In this document: positions 1 through 10,935 of the stretch, in pieces
How positions within the stretch are numbered: the stretch's first letter is position 1
Layout of the letters: every line of letters starts with the position of its first letter
NCBI GenBank assembly: GCA_964019415.1
Contig: OZ025882.1
Coordinates: 2,830,427 to 2,894,426, forward strand
Reading direction: 5' to 3'
Source of the DNA: Ianthella basta
Lineage: Eukaryota; Porifera; Demospongiae; Verongiida; Ianthellidae
DNA length: 64,000 nucleotides
Notes under the pieces: generated by a model
The model's input: only the letters and a program-made list of their open reading frames with translations
What the model was told of the DNA's origin: nothing
Databases searched by the model: none
Position numbers and translations under genes: made by a program

Positions 1-32
1 GTCTACGAGTTTTAGAAACATCGCTTAGAACG

Positions 33-52
33 CCCGTTACCATGGTAACGGG
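33..52. promoter_or_regulatory. 20-bp perfect palindrome resembling an RFX X-box
   Basis: The 20 bases are their own reverse complement. The core at 36-49, GTTACCATGGTAAC, fits the known RFX X-box pattern of two GTNRCC half-sites two bases apart. The first ~55 bases do not align with the matching introns of copies 2 (around 15500) and 4 (around 48230), so the palindrome may belong to an inserted element end rather than a true regulatory site. Confidence 0.35.
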
Positions 53-167
53 ATCTATATTAAGATAGGCATTTCATCATTGAGGTCACTATACAGGCAA
101 TGCATGTGCAGCTGATTGCAGCATTTTAGTGGACCTCACAAGCACTGATTGAAATTTATTTCCTCAG

Positions 168-611
168 ACAATTTCCATGACTTCAACTGTGTACCACGTG
201 ACAGAGCAGATGATGGCTACCAGTACATAGCCCCCAACCTGACTTTCCCCTGTGATGGGGTTGTGACCAAGTGGAAGATTGGAACAGAGGATAGGAGGAA
301 TGAGGTGGTGTACCTCCAAATATGGCGACCTGATGGAACAGACTACAGTCGTGTAACTGAGACTGTTTATACCCACAGTGGTGGGGAAGCAATAGCAGAA
401 GTCTCCACAGACATGACTGTATCAGCAAGGGATGTTGTTGGGTTCTTTATGCAAACGTATAGGGAGGGGCTTAGATTGGCTTGGGCTTCAGTACCTGACC
501 ACACCCTCCTGCGAGGAAGTAGGAGTGCTCAAGGTGTCACTCCTGTAGCAACATTCAGTGACGTCTCTGCAGCTACCTTAAGTTCATCTCCTCTTGTGTC
601 AGTTGAATTTG
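168..611 (+). CDS. Copy 1 exon: extracellular domain D1a
   Basis: A 444-base phase 1-1 exon between a TCCTCAG acceptor and a GTAAGT donor. It encodes about 148 residues with alternating hydrophobic strands. Landmarks are the YQYIAPNLTFPCDG segment with an N-glycosylation site (NLT), the VYLQIWRPDGTDYSRV core, and a DVVGFF segment near residue 95. Two cysteines (CVP and FPCDG) could form a disulfide. The domain repeats as D1b and in every other copy. I do not recognise a named Pfam family; unnamed sponge and cnidarian surface proteins have a similar look. A beta-sandwich fold is my inference. Open frames on the opposite strand here are shadows. Confidence 0.8.
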
Positions 612-3600
612 GTAAGTGTACCATGACTGTGTGATTACATGTTGTGCTCTTGACTGCTCATGAGTTGTTATCTGTGTACCAGTTGTACAGTGTGAGCTGC
701 AGAGACTGCATGGCTACTGATTAAATTTAAGACTGCTTTATGATAATTGCTAAAGCTACCTAAATGCAAGCCTTTCCTTCCCTGCACATAATACACCATG
801 TTATACCACACCATCACTGAAGTTGGTCAAGACAGCATGGTGGTCAAAGCAGACAACCTGTTGTGCGACAATATGTGAATGGTTCAAGTGGTACTGTTGA
901 AATGGTGCCACTGCACAGGCTTGGCTGATGACAGTAGGATCACTGGGGTTTGTGCCACCTGTCTGCTACAGCACTTTGGTGTCACAACAAGGCAGGGGAG
1001 GGGGCATAGGCCCTATTAATTCACTGCCAGACCTTCCCCCGAACAGGCTACACAGACAGCTTTAATTTGTGCTGTACAGTGTAGTGTAAGTTTAAGTGGT
1101 GGATGGGATATCTGCTTCTTCTATATACATGTATTCATGCACCAAAGTTAAAACACTTGAATTTGATTTAAGCAGAAGTGGAAAATTAGGGAGGAGCATT
1201 AGTCTGGAACACAGCTGGACTAGGAGTCAGGTTTGTTCATGTGAGACCTTTCATTAACAGTCATTTAATAGGGCTAGTGTACGTCCTAATGTCATAATTT
1301 GAGACTTGACAGTGGCAAACCACTGCAAACGTCGCACCTAAACAAACCTGATGCCAGCCATCTTCCTGGCTAATGCTCCTTCTGAATTTATGCCATTTCT
1401 ATTGAAACGATAAGTGTTCTAACTTCAGTGGATACAAAGCAAAAGTAGCAGAAATCCTTTTCACGAACAATACATGCACCACAATGATGTGCCCCAGTCG
1501 GGTGCAACAGCTGTCTTTGGCTCTTCATCTCTATAGGATGTTAGGGGGAAGATCTGGCAACCCCCATGCAGCCTTGCTGGGACACCCACAGGTGTAGCTG
1601 GCTGGTGACATATATAACCCCAATGATTTTATTATCATTAATACTACTATAGTACTGTATACTTCACATGTGTGATTAACATGACTGAATATAGCAATGT
1701 CATACTTGGAATAATTTGAATAGCATTTGACTAGCAGATCATAATCACATACATGACATCGTCATAGTTTTTCTTACTCATTGTCAATTTCCTCTAAGAT
1801 CATAATTGCATAACACAATAAAACATACATAATAATAAACATAATAATGCATATAATAAAATATATGTAAATATGTAAATAAATGTAATAAAATATATGT
1901 AAATATACATAATCATAAAAAATGCATAACACATGACATGTACACTGTCATATAGTTTTGCCTACTCTATTTTCAATTTCCCTTACATATAGAACCAAGT
2001 GCTTCTTCCTGTTCTACACCCAACTCAAGTGGAAATGGTAAGTAGCTGCTGATCTAGTTTGCAATTCAGTGTAGAAGGGACTGTATATAGAGTGATTTTG
2101 GAAAATGTGACTCCATGGGAGCTTACCTGGTACTCTGTAACAATGTCTTTTCCTTGAGGAGACACTCTTGCAATGTGGCAATACAGTGTGTAATCTGGCC
2201 ATTGTATTGTATTATTGATTATATTTTGCCAAATGTTTGAATGGTGTTGCACCTTTTCACCTCATCTTACAGACTGTCTTGGTGCATTTGCTGATTTCAA
2301 TTTTGTTTGCGGTGATGAAGTCTCACGCAATGCCCAGTACATCATTCCACAACTCAACTTCTCCTGTAATGGTACTGTGACTCAGTGGAAGGTGGGACTG
2401 GAAGAGCGACGCATGCACAATAATCACGAATTGAACCTTCAGATATGGCGCTCAGTGGGCGAAGGAGAGTACAGCAGAGTGACTGAGGAGGTGTACACTA
2501 AAACAGTTTATGAGATATCTATAGCTACTGTTCCAGTGTCCATGTCAGTGATGGCAGGAGACATGGTTGGGTTCTATGTTTCTAGAGGAGAGCTGCAACT
2601 TCACACTGCACCTGATGTGGGCCTTACCATGTACACTACTAGGGGAAGTCCCGCCTTATCACTAGCTGCACTTGAGTCTGTTGTGGGACCATCTCCATAC
2701 ATCTCAGTTGTGTTTGGTGAGTGATTGTAGCTATAATGTAATGACACAATTCACTGCTACTTGTAAGCAGACCCTAATGTTCACAGGATAGTCTGCACCG
2801 TTATTTGTTATACACAATAAATTTGATCACATCAATCTGTATACTTACAAACTGTGCACACTATACACCACACACACCCATAGTACATTTGCAGCACAGA
2901 AGTGCAACATACATTTGGTGGCTTTATCATATACTCAACATAATTATGCAATTCTGTATGTTTGTTTGTGCAATAGTTAAGTTTTAATACTAATATCTGT
3001 TCATTCGTGATTCAAACAAACACTGCAATACAGAATGTTGCCTACCTCCAATGGATTATGGAAAACAGATTAGGAAGTGTCTACCACAGCTATAATATGA
3101 GTACACAAAAATGGTAGACCAAGTAGACCTCCATTATTATTTCCATTGCAAGAGATTCTGGATATTCAGAGAGTGTCTATAATAGGTAGTCTTGCAATTA
3201 GGATAATTGCTTCCTTTCCTATTAATGAATGCTTGGTTAAATGCGGTGTCCTGTGGCATGAAAATCAGCTACAATGGCAGCTGGGTGCACTGCCTAGAAT
3301 TGTGGTCCAATAGCTATGGGCTAAAGTCTTCCCCATGCAGTCTAATTAATAACGTCTGATACCTGAACAATAGGTGTATATTCAAACCATTCTCTTGATT
3401 TAAGTGGTGTGATAGCGGAACACTCTTTTATGAACTTTGTGATAATATTATTTGTAACGAATTATCATGATATTCGACATTACTGTGATAGCAGCAGCTG
3501 ACCATGAACACAACAAGTAAGAGATCATGATACAAAACAAAATACAAACCAATCCCAATAACTCTCAGACGTACCGCAGCAATGGGAAATGCTTTCTTAA

Positions 3601-6600
3601 ATCAAACGAAGGACACCTACTAATCTCTCTGTATTCCACTGGGTGAAGAGATCTGCACATATAATTAACAACTGAGGGGAATTAAGCATTGCAATCAGGG
3701 AGCTAGCAAGGTACTGCATATACGCACTGGATGATGCAAACATGCACTATTGCAGTGAGAAAGATCAAGAAGTGGCTGTCATGGGTCTCACAGGGAGTGA
3801 TACAACAACTATCAACTATCATCCCGATGCCATCAAAATTTCATTCATCTTGGAACTTCTCTACCAAGGCCAAACATCCCTAGCTTCCTACCAACTTTAT
3901 CGGTATCTCACATTTCAAGATGTCATGATCACTGATCTAGGAACTATACACACTAAAGAGTCCTTACTTAGGTGCTAAGGTGCCCCTACCATGCCACATT
4001 ACTCCTACAGATGAACAAAAACTCCATCCATGATTGGTTATATAGAGGCAGTTGACCAATCAGTGTGGAAATTGTACAGAGAAAATGGAGTTGGGACCTA
4101 GATTCACAAAACCAAACCTTCTAGACTTGCAACAGAAATTCAATGCTATTATAGAGCCAGAAGTCAACAGTAGGATGCGGGAGCAGACATAGGCAGGTCG
4201 CTCAGTTAGTAGGACAACTCTCCTTTTGTGAGAACAATTCAGAAGCTTGAACACCCTCAACCCCCCACCCCTTTCAGGTGAGGAACAATGAGAGTAGACT
4301 CCAGATGTCAATCCTGCCAGCTACCACCACTACTATACCTCATTGTGCAATGCATGTCCTGCTTGCCTGACCAACAAACATATGGCAGTGTGTTACACCT
4401 GGAGATGACCAAGCATGAAAATCTAGAGATGTTCCCTGATCTCGAAGGTCCATGTCTGGCATCAAGTCCCGACTGCTAGGAGCCTAAGTGCTGGCAGAGC
4501 TGCTTGCACGGTCTGGAAATCAAAACTGCAAATATCCCTCCTCCACCATACCCAATGGAGCCCTTGTCATTCTATTTACCCAGACACTGTGGCATCACTT
4601 TGTGGTGCTAACTGTGATATATACAACTTGCCAGAAAGCCTCACCGAATGCTGCAAGTAAATCAAGACCAACTGCCATCTAGTCTTGACTGAACTAGGCT
4701 CATCACCATAACAATTTGTAATTAGATCTCATTGTGAGCTTTTATCAATGCATGCCATAATAATACACTTGTATCTGTATATCACAATGCCACATAATTA
4801 TTTACTATGAAAATAATTGTAGATAAACCCAGGAGTGCATATTGTGCTAACTCCTGATCAAACACTAAATATGGCATTCACCCTTGCCATGCCTAATCCC
4901 ACTTTCACATTGTGCGCTTGAACCATGTGGCTAGATATTATGCTTGGGTGTTTAGTGTTCCTCAACCTTGGCTATGTCAGTTCTAATGCATGGTGTTTGT
5001 ATATGCCATCACAGCAAGGGTGTTTGTTCTTTGTTGTGCACATATATACTGTGAAGCTGTGCAGTATGCTTTAGTATAGCAGTTACTTGTATATATATTT
5101 ACTTTGTTCAGTGCCTGATGTCACAAGCACCTCAGTCTCATCAATGACATCAACTGCTCCACCTTCTCTAAGAACATCTGCTGCAGTCTCATCACTGACA
5201 GTAGCCACAAGTGTCTCACCTAGTACTGCAGATTTGTCCTACTTTTCATTCTCATCAGAAGAGCTCCCAATTGCTGTGGAGTCATCCACCCCACAGAGTA
5301 GTACTGTAATAGCTGTGGGTGGAGGGAGCAATGTTGGTCTCACCCTCTCAGGAAGTGGGTCTGCCGCTATCATTGGAGCAGTGGTGGCTGTGGTGGTCAT
5401 CCTCATTGTTGTGTCAGTCATTGTTGCTGCTGTGCTAATTGCATGGAGAGTGAGTAGGAGGGAAAAGAAAGCAGCTATAGGTGAGCAGAACGTAATATCT
5501 TTCCATGGGCTTGTATGAAGCTGGCCATATGTAATATGCACACCCCAGACCATCTATATACAGAGCCATCCACATGGACATCCTCCCCTTTTTATTTGTT
5601 TTCCATATGTGACCAACCCACCTGGCAGGCCACTTGAAGTATCATGCCAGACCAAGCTCCTTGGCATCAGCTAGAGACAGCCTTTAGATTGATGACTGCA
5701 ATGTAGGCTGCTCTGCTTCAGCTGTACATACATCTACTGCTGCCTCAGTATGGCTAGGTGGTCCACCAGACGGCACCCTTTTACTGCACCAATGTTTCAC
5801 TTACTACTCTCTGCTAGGATCTCAGTGTGAAACAGGGTTGGTAAGTACAAGGTGACATATATACGTAGCAGCAGGTTTCCCTCATCATTTGAGGAGAGTA
5901 ACTACCTCTGCAAGAATCCAACTAGTTGAGGTGGTGTCTGTGTTCGAGCGCTTTGAACCTGAAAAGGAATTGTGTGAAGTGAAACACCCCCCTCTGCCTA
6001 GTAGAGCTACCACTGTGATGTTGCGCAATGAATTCTACGTGCTTTGCGTTTCTCATATCCACAAACTATGTTGTAATCTTTCCTAGTGTATAGGTGGGAC
6101 TGGTGGGATAACTCCAATCTAAACCTTGGGGCACTCATGGTAGTGAAGGAAGTAGCCATCCTATTTGGGGTGTTAAGTTGTTGCTGTAGGCAGAAGAAAT
6201 GACTCTCAACTGCTTCCATCATTTACGAGCATTCCTTCCTGGTCATGAGCCCCAGGGACATGTGGTGTCCATTTTTAAAGTTCACTCAGCAGTTGTTTCA
6301 TGTCATCAGTTGCAAACACCTGGTCATCAAGTATAAGAGAGGAAAGGTTTACAGTGGCTAGGGTCACATTCTCCTCACTTTATGAGAAACTATAGTAATG
6401 ACACCATCTCCTGTTGGACAAGACTATTGTATGTGGAGTACTTTTAGCCATGTCTTTAACTTGTCACAAGTACTGTTAAGTTTGAGTGCATTCTGTAGAG
6501 TGATCACCATGCAAGAATATAATTATATGCAGAAGAACCTGGGAAGCAAACAGAGAGAGGAATATATATAATATTTTATTAATTTGGCATACTTGTACAG

Positions 6601-7377
6601 GCAACTCCGCATGTTTGGACACTAATATTCTCAGAAAGGGTTGGTTCTCTAATACCAGCTTCACAACAGGGTTGAAAACCTTGCCGACGTTTCGACCAGA
6701 TGCTCTGGTCTTTTTCACAGCGAAGATCTTCGCCATGAAGAAGACCAGAGCATCTGGTCGAAACGTCGGCAAGGTTTTCAACCCTGTTGTGAAGCTGGTA
6801 TTAGAGAACCAACCCTTTCTGATGCCTGAGCCAGCTGAGAAGCCCTCACTTCACTAATATTCTCATTTTATGATGTGAATGACACATCTGTCCAGCTGTA
6901 GGTCATCCCCTTTCAGAGGACAGTACTGTTATGAACATGGAGCACAGCCCATCCTACTGTGCAGTTCAAGGAGGACTGGTAATGGAAGCTAACCCTGCTT
7001 ATGAGCAAACTAGTGGTAAGTGACACAACTTATTCATCACAGTCTTGTGGTAGGCAATGTTTAACACCAGATGACATTTAATAGCTATGCTACAACTCAA
7101 AGTTTTCCAAATTGATCAAAGCACAATTAAACGGAAACAGGGCAGTTCATTCATTTCTAGACAAAGATCTAATTGTACATTTCTGTACATTTTAAGCAGA
7201 ACCTTCTCACATGATCACTTGTCAACTTCACTGTCCTACGTATATGCTGTAGGTCTTGCAGAAGAAAAAACAGTTGTGACTATGCAGGACAACCCATCCT
7301 ATGCTTCAATGGAAGGAGTGAAGCTGGAGCTAAACCCATGCTACTCAACCATGCAAGAAACATCTGACTGTATTTGA
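168..7377 (+). CDS. Family R receptor-like gene, copy 1 (5' end outside window)
   Basis: Type I membrane protein assembled from exons 168-611, 1993-2037, 2273-2716, 5112-5480, 6902-7015 and 7253-7377, all joined in phase 1. The signal-peptide exon is expected left of the window because copies 2 and 4 have it 2.2-2.6 kb before D1a. Order: D1a domain, Ser-rich linker, D1b domain, long Ser/Thr stalk with TM helix, tail exon A, and a hybrid B/C tail exon ending in TGA. The visible exons give 1541 bases, which with the phase-1 base from exon 1 is exactly 514 codons. No disabling mutation is seen. Function is unknown; a surface receptor or adhesion role is inferred from the stalk, TM and tyrosine tail. 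The stalk is 50 residues longer than in copies 2 and 4. Confidence 0.75.
940..1610. repeat. Long-inverted-repeat (foldback-like) element, copy 1
   Basis: The inner arms, about 1140-1245 and 1345-1440, are imperfect reverse complements; both carry the AGCAGAAGTGG / CCATTTCTATT type core and the CAGGTTTGTTCA / GAACAAACCTGATGCC stretch. Outer arms around 960-1040 and 1540-1610 also mirror each other (TTCCCCC near 1035, GGGGGAAGATCT near 1545). Related elements lie at 16535-17230, 17572-18122 and 49230-49920. There is no coding capacity, so this is a non-autonomous element. Confidence 0.65.
1993..2037 (+). CDS. Copy 1 exon: Ser-rich linker
   Basis: A 45-base phase 1-1 microexon between CATATAG and GTAAGT. 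It encodes a 15-residue Ser/Pro linker (E-PSASSCSTPNSSGN) with one cysteine and an NSS glycosylation site, joining D1a to D1b. It is conserved at 17415, 19090 and 50882, with a longer relative at 62540. It is too short for ordinary ORF searches; conserved splice sites and frame across copies support it. Confidence 0.75.
2273..2716 (+). CDS. Copy 1 exon: extracellular domain D1b
   Basis: A 444-base phase 1-1 exon (acceptor CTTACAG, donor GTGAGT). It encodes a second D1 domain, clearly paralogous to D1a: QYIIPQLNFSCNG matches QYIAPNLTFPCDG, LNLQIWRSVGEGEYSRV matches VYLQIWRPDGTDYSRV, and DMVGFY matches DVVGFF. It starts DCLGAFADFNF and has cysteines near residues 2, 13 and 27. The NFS and NGT motifs are possible N-glycosylation sites. 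Tandem D1 domains are the signature of this family. Confidence 0.8.
2717..5111 (+). other. Large intron between D1b and stalk/TM exon, copy 1
   Basis: No convincing exon. A degraded open stretch at 3742-3978 has relatives in copies 2, 3 and 4 (22100, 37486, 52790) in differing frames, so it is shared intron or an old repeat relic. TCAGTTC at 4977-4983 is the unoccupied site of a Penelope-like terminal element that fills the same place in copies 2, 3 and 4. Confidence 0.6.
5112..5480 (+). CDS. Copy 1 exon: Ser/Thr stalk plus transmembrane helix
   Basis: A 369-base phase 1-1 exon, acceptor TTGTTCAG, donor GTGAGC. The first 80 or so residues are a Ser/Thr/Val-rich stalk beginning VPDVTSTS, likely O-glycosylated. 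A hydrophobic helix of about 25-28 residues follows (AAIIGAVVAVVVILIVVSVI and on to VLIAW), then a basic stop-transfer RVSRREKK. The equivalent exons of copies 2 and 4 are 219 bases; the extra 150 bases lengthen the stalk. Confidence 0.85.
5481..6619 (+). other. Intron between TM exon and tail exon A, copy 1
   Basis: No exon detected. The stretch 5530-6500 is collinear with 39890-40780 (copy 3) and 54770-55720 (copy 4), so it is duplicated intron. Copy 2 has a shorter intron here. Confidence 0.5.
6620..6864. mobile_element. Penelope-like terminal-repeat pair (inverted pLTRs) with 13-bp target duplication
   Basis: The element, 6633-6851, is flanked by direct repeats CACTAATATTCTC at 6620-6632 and 6852-6864. 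It is a near-perfect inverted repeat centred near 6728 (AAGATCTT), with arms of about 90 bases. Both arms match the end of the Penelope-like element at 19564-20989. Each arm carries the stem GACCAGA-GCA-TCTGGTC followed by GAAAC, the stem II and GAAA part of a hammerhead-ribozyme-like motif, though the upstream CTGA core is mutated in both arms. Copies 3 and 4 lack the insertion at the matching intron position. Confidence 0.8.
6902..7015 (+). CDS. Copy 1 tail exon A
   Basis: A 114-base phase 1-1 exon (acceptor CTGTAG, donor GTAAGT). It encodes a cytoplasmic segment with two tyrosines 15 residues apart, in SPSYCAV and NPAYEQ. The NPxY form can bind PTB domains in known families; the YxxV motif resembles an SH2 or immunoreceptor half-motif. 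Exons A, B and C share the same two-tyrosine plan, suggesting they arose by exon duplication. Confidence 0.75.
7253..7377 (+). CDS. Copy 1 terminal tail exon (hybrid of B and C)
   Basis: Starts at 7253 in phase 1 after ATGCTGTAG and ends at TGA 7375-7377. It encodes DNPSYASM and NPCYSTM motifs. The upstream intron matches the one before exon B of copies 2-4, but the coding text (VVTMQDNPSY) matches exon C, so a deletion between B and C appears to have fused them. The end SDCI-stop arises because the frame differs from the related exons, which read on to an EPI/ELI-type end. Confidence 0.7.
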
Positions 7378-9399
7378 GCTGATTGATGGTATACATAGGA
7401 AAACATTAAGATATAGGCATTGAATATATATTTGAGTGTGCTTTGTACTGGTATATGGTTTCACATGCAGACACTTAGCTATTAATGGTTTGATATCCCT
7501 GCATAATTATATTGTTCAACAGGTCTAATTGCATAATACCTTAGGTTAACTTAAGCAACTTTGACAGCATGCATTTGGTGGATTAATACTGTAATAATTC
7601 GGGAAGGTGATAGTATAGTGGATAGAGAATCATCTCCTTAAACTGCTTCATCCTGACTGAGTGCAATGCCCTAGCTTCAGCTGAAACCCCTTAAGGGTAC
7701 AGAGGATGCTACAGAAGAGTATAACATTTTTATGTAATGTGTGTCAGTGTGTATGTTTAGAAGCTTAAAACTGAGATGCTGTAGTTTGCAATTATAAGCA
7801 AGTTTTAGATGCTATGCTACCTAATATAATTATGACTTGATGTTTTGCATACATGCAGCCATTAAAATTAATTATAGGAAGGGAACATAATATTATACTT
7901 AATCAGTGGTCTGCTTTGTGCCAATTTGTGTTTTGGTGAAGTAGAAGAGACACAATCATATATGTACCTGTGTTAGCTGTTTCATCATGCAATGGTGTGG
8001 TAGTAAAGATATGTACTATCCGTATTATGTACACAGATTGATAAGACTGTGAACATTCTCCTTTGAGCTGTGCTTTGTTTAGATTGATTTTGTATCCAAT
8101 GTATTGCTATTTTGTCATGCTGTCATGTACAAATGATGCATTTTATATCTTTCAGCAGCCTTATGTATTGGCGACTATTACTACATCTGATGAATTCATG
8201 ATACTCCTGCATGTGGTCTATATACACAAACTCTGTAGCCATGTTATAGCACACTTAGTTTTGCAGTACCAACATGTCTTATGATTCATGCAGTGTTTAT
8301 GCTTGTTGCAGAAGTAGATATTTGGTGTCCTGTTCTGAAGCTAGCTTGAATGCTAAATTTGTGTATAGCTGAAATGGGATAGAATTTGTATATGATTTTC
8401 TCTCTAAGCAGTACAAGAGGCTGCATGGGCACTGTGTACTATTTGGTGGCATCATTTGTAAGAGACACTGAATAACATTAGCATTCTAAGCGTACTGTAA
8501 TTGACTGCTCTCCAGGTGGACAATGCAGACCATCCATGACCATTGTCTGGTTCCAGTTGAGTGACACTGGCTGGATATACATAATTTTATAGTGCCAATA
8601 TTGGATGGCATTGACCTCTGCCATCCACATACATGCAAGTACATACTCACAAGTGTGCGTGCATGCAATGAAAATGATAAGATCTAGGACTGTCATCTTC
8701 AGCCAGCAAGGTAAAGCTGCTGCCAAGCAAGCTTTCCAGAGAATAGCTTACTTTACAGTAGAGAGAGGGTTTCAGCAGTCCAGAATGATGACAGCTGAAG
8801 CATCTGCCATAGCGAAACCAATAATATAAATGGAGCAACAGCAAACTTTCACATAAGTGCACAATACTCGGGAGAGCCAACCTGAGGAATGGAGAGTACC
8901 TTAAAATGTCTGGCTGCAAGGCACATGCATGCAGCCTGAGTGACCATGTAGTACATCGTAGTTGCACTGGAAAGCCAAGTAACAATGAGAGACAAAGTGG
9001 TATACCTGTACAGTACATGTGGGCCTGCAATAGTGATAATGCATTCATAGCAATTCATTGCTTGCCTAAAGTCAGGAGGGGGTCATGTGTATGTATACAG
9101 TTGGATGTACTGTATGTACTGTCACAGTTAATTCTGTTACATAGAGCATCTGGCTATAGCTACAGTATAGATGTTTGGGCATGTTTTATCATTGGCTGCT
9201 GAAGTTTGCTACAAATGAATTATGTCAAGCAGTCTCCATACCAAGGCAAGAGCTAAGGCTCTTTCCCACAGGTCATTATACATCACAACTGCACGTGCAC
9301 TGTTGGATTAACACAAGGTTGATCACATTATTCCAACAACATTTAACAAGAACTCTGCGATAGAGCGTAAGGACATCCTGGAGCATGTTTTATTTCTAG
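7378..9399 (+). other. Non-coding stretch after copy 1
   Basis: No gene seen. It is collinear with 24600-26060 (copy 2) and 56800-58520 (copy 4), including the CTCTCCAGGTGGACAATGCA block near 8508. The short frames in both strands are not conserved between copies. A tRNA-A-box-like TAGTATAGTGG at 7611-7621 lacks a B box. Confidence 0.5.
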
Positions 9400-9949
9400 A
9401 TCTCTCTACAGGGTGTACATGCCCCAGCAGCCCTTCACAATCCAGTGCCACCACACCAGGTGTGTCCACCAGACATAGGAATGTGACATGGAATTGAATG
9501 GTCTATAGCGACTCTGCATTATGTACCATTATGTGCATGCTTTTCACATCTAGGGTTTAAATTATATGGATTCAAAATTTGCACTGATTTACAGTTAATG
9601 CTGGATTCTGTATATTGCATACATAATGATGTCTAAATATTCACAGTTGGAATTTGACGATGGATGTTAATCCACAAAACCGCAAACATTGAAAGTCTAA
9701 AAACTAGAGTGCACATGATTTTCTGTAGGCCTCATAGCAGAAATCACTGCTGTTTGCTGTCTTTTCCTGTCATTGCTCTTCAGTGCTGCATCAGTTGTTG
9801 CAATGTTCCTCATCACCAGGAAGTATTACAGCAAATAGATAACTCAAGTGGGTCCATCTCTTGGAGAGAATAGCAAGCACTCCGCCAGTGTTGAGCCAGA
9901 CAGCCCAAAGTTGCAATCAAGCCCAGCATATGAGCCTGTGTACTTATAG
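9400..9949 (+). pseudogene. Family G (IgGFc-binding-end/TM/NPAY tail) copy 1, broken
   Basis: Linker exon 9400-9459 and TM/tail exon from 9729 are clear relatives of 27304-27363 and 27642-27862. The TM exon reads a hydrophobic helix (TAVCCLFLSLLFSAASVVAM) and RKYYSK, then meets an in-frame TAG at 9836-9838 where the other copies have CAG. The former end, after NPSL-region sequence encoding AYEPVYL, would be at 9949. The extracellular exon is gone: a deletion near 9374 joins GGACATCCTGGA of that exon directly to the following intron. A remnant, not an intact gene. Confidence 0.7.
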
Positions 9950-10620
9950 CGATTCAACCTGACATCACTGAGGAATTTCCTTTGTCTCTGCATGTAGTTT
10001 TCTTTTATTACTATACCTGCATGGTATTAAACGTATTTATACAGTATAATCATAAGCTATTAATGCATACAAGAGACATATCGCTCTTATACTTAGTTAT
10101 GCATGTATTTCATTGTGCATATGATTATATAAAGTGTTTGATCAAGATGTTTATATTAGTGAGTATGCACTGAATAACTACTTGCTCATGATGTGTGCTG
10201 ATGATGTTCATGTAGCTATATATGCCATAATCTAGGCAAGCCACCTCAGCCATGTAACAATGCTGGGTATAATTATGACATGCCTAACCACAGGGCAATG
10301 CTATCATGTCCCAGTCATAGTTGTTGGACTAATTTGTGTCCCATGAAGCCACAGGGCAAGCCACCCTGCTGCCCACAAAGGCACATGCAGTCAAGTTCAA
10401 AGGAGGTTGGCCAGCTGGTGGTGCAACAATATGAGTTGCCAGGAAACATAAGTAGCACTTACTATACAGGTCACACTGTAAAATGTTTTGTACTGTCTTC
10501 TGCACACCATAGCACTAGCTTTATCTATGAAATGATTCTAGCCCTCTCCATGGGTCAGTTACTCTATGTCACTAAGGTGGTAGATGAAGACTGTATTTCA
10601 AGTAATGTAATTGTTCTATA

Positions 10621-10935
10621 GACAATGTCACAACTAATACAACCAAGCCAATGCAACTGTGCACCAGTGTCCCCTAGATATATGCCTGTCACTGCATGTG
10701 GCTCTCACTTGTGAATGTCACTTCCTACTTAGACTCATTGGGAGTTCCATGTATGGCTATATGTATAGAGGATGGACCCTTTAAAGTATCAGCTGCACAT
10801 GTAAGTGTCCTAGAGAATGTCACAACTAATACAACCAAACCAATGCAACTGTGCACCAATGTCCCCTAGATGTATGCCTGTCACTGCATGTGGCTCACAC
10901 TAGCTTGTGAATGACACTTCCTACTTAAAACTCCC
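10621..10935. repeat. Local direct duplication, ~120 bp
   Basis: The segments 10621-10740 and 10813-10935 are direct repeats sharing AATGTCACAACTAATACAAC at the start and ATGCCTGTCACTGCATGTGG inside, with a few substitutions. No coding frame is maintained. Confidence 0.75.

Noticed and set aside
183-428. Minus-strand frames over D1a exons, also at 15632-15874 and 48349-48561
   Set aside because: They are antisense shadows of the conserved plus-strand exons; conservation follows the plus-strand codons.
3742-3978. 78-codon open frame repeated in related form at 22101, 37486 and 52790
   Set aside because: The frame and stops differ between copies and no splice sites bracket it consistently; treated as shared intron or repeat relic.
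7600-7680. tRNA-like stretch (TAGTATAGTGG A-box-like)
   Set aside because: No B box or cloverleaf could be built; likewise the B-box-like GTTTGAGCCC at 26090 and 58540 lacks an A box.
8605-9202. Open frames on both strands after copy 1
   Set aside because: Collinear sequence in copies 2 and 4 has unrelated stops and no conserved codon pattern.
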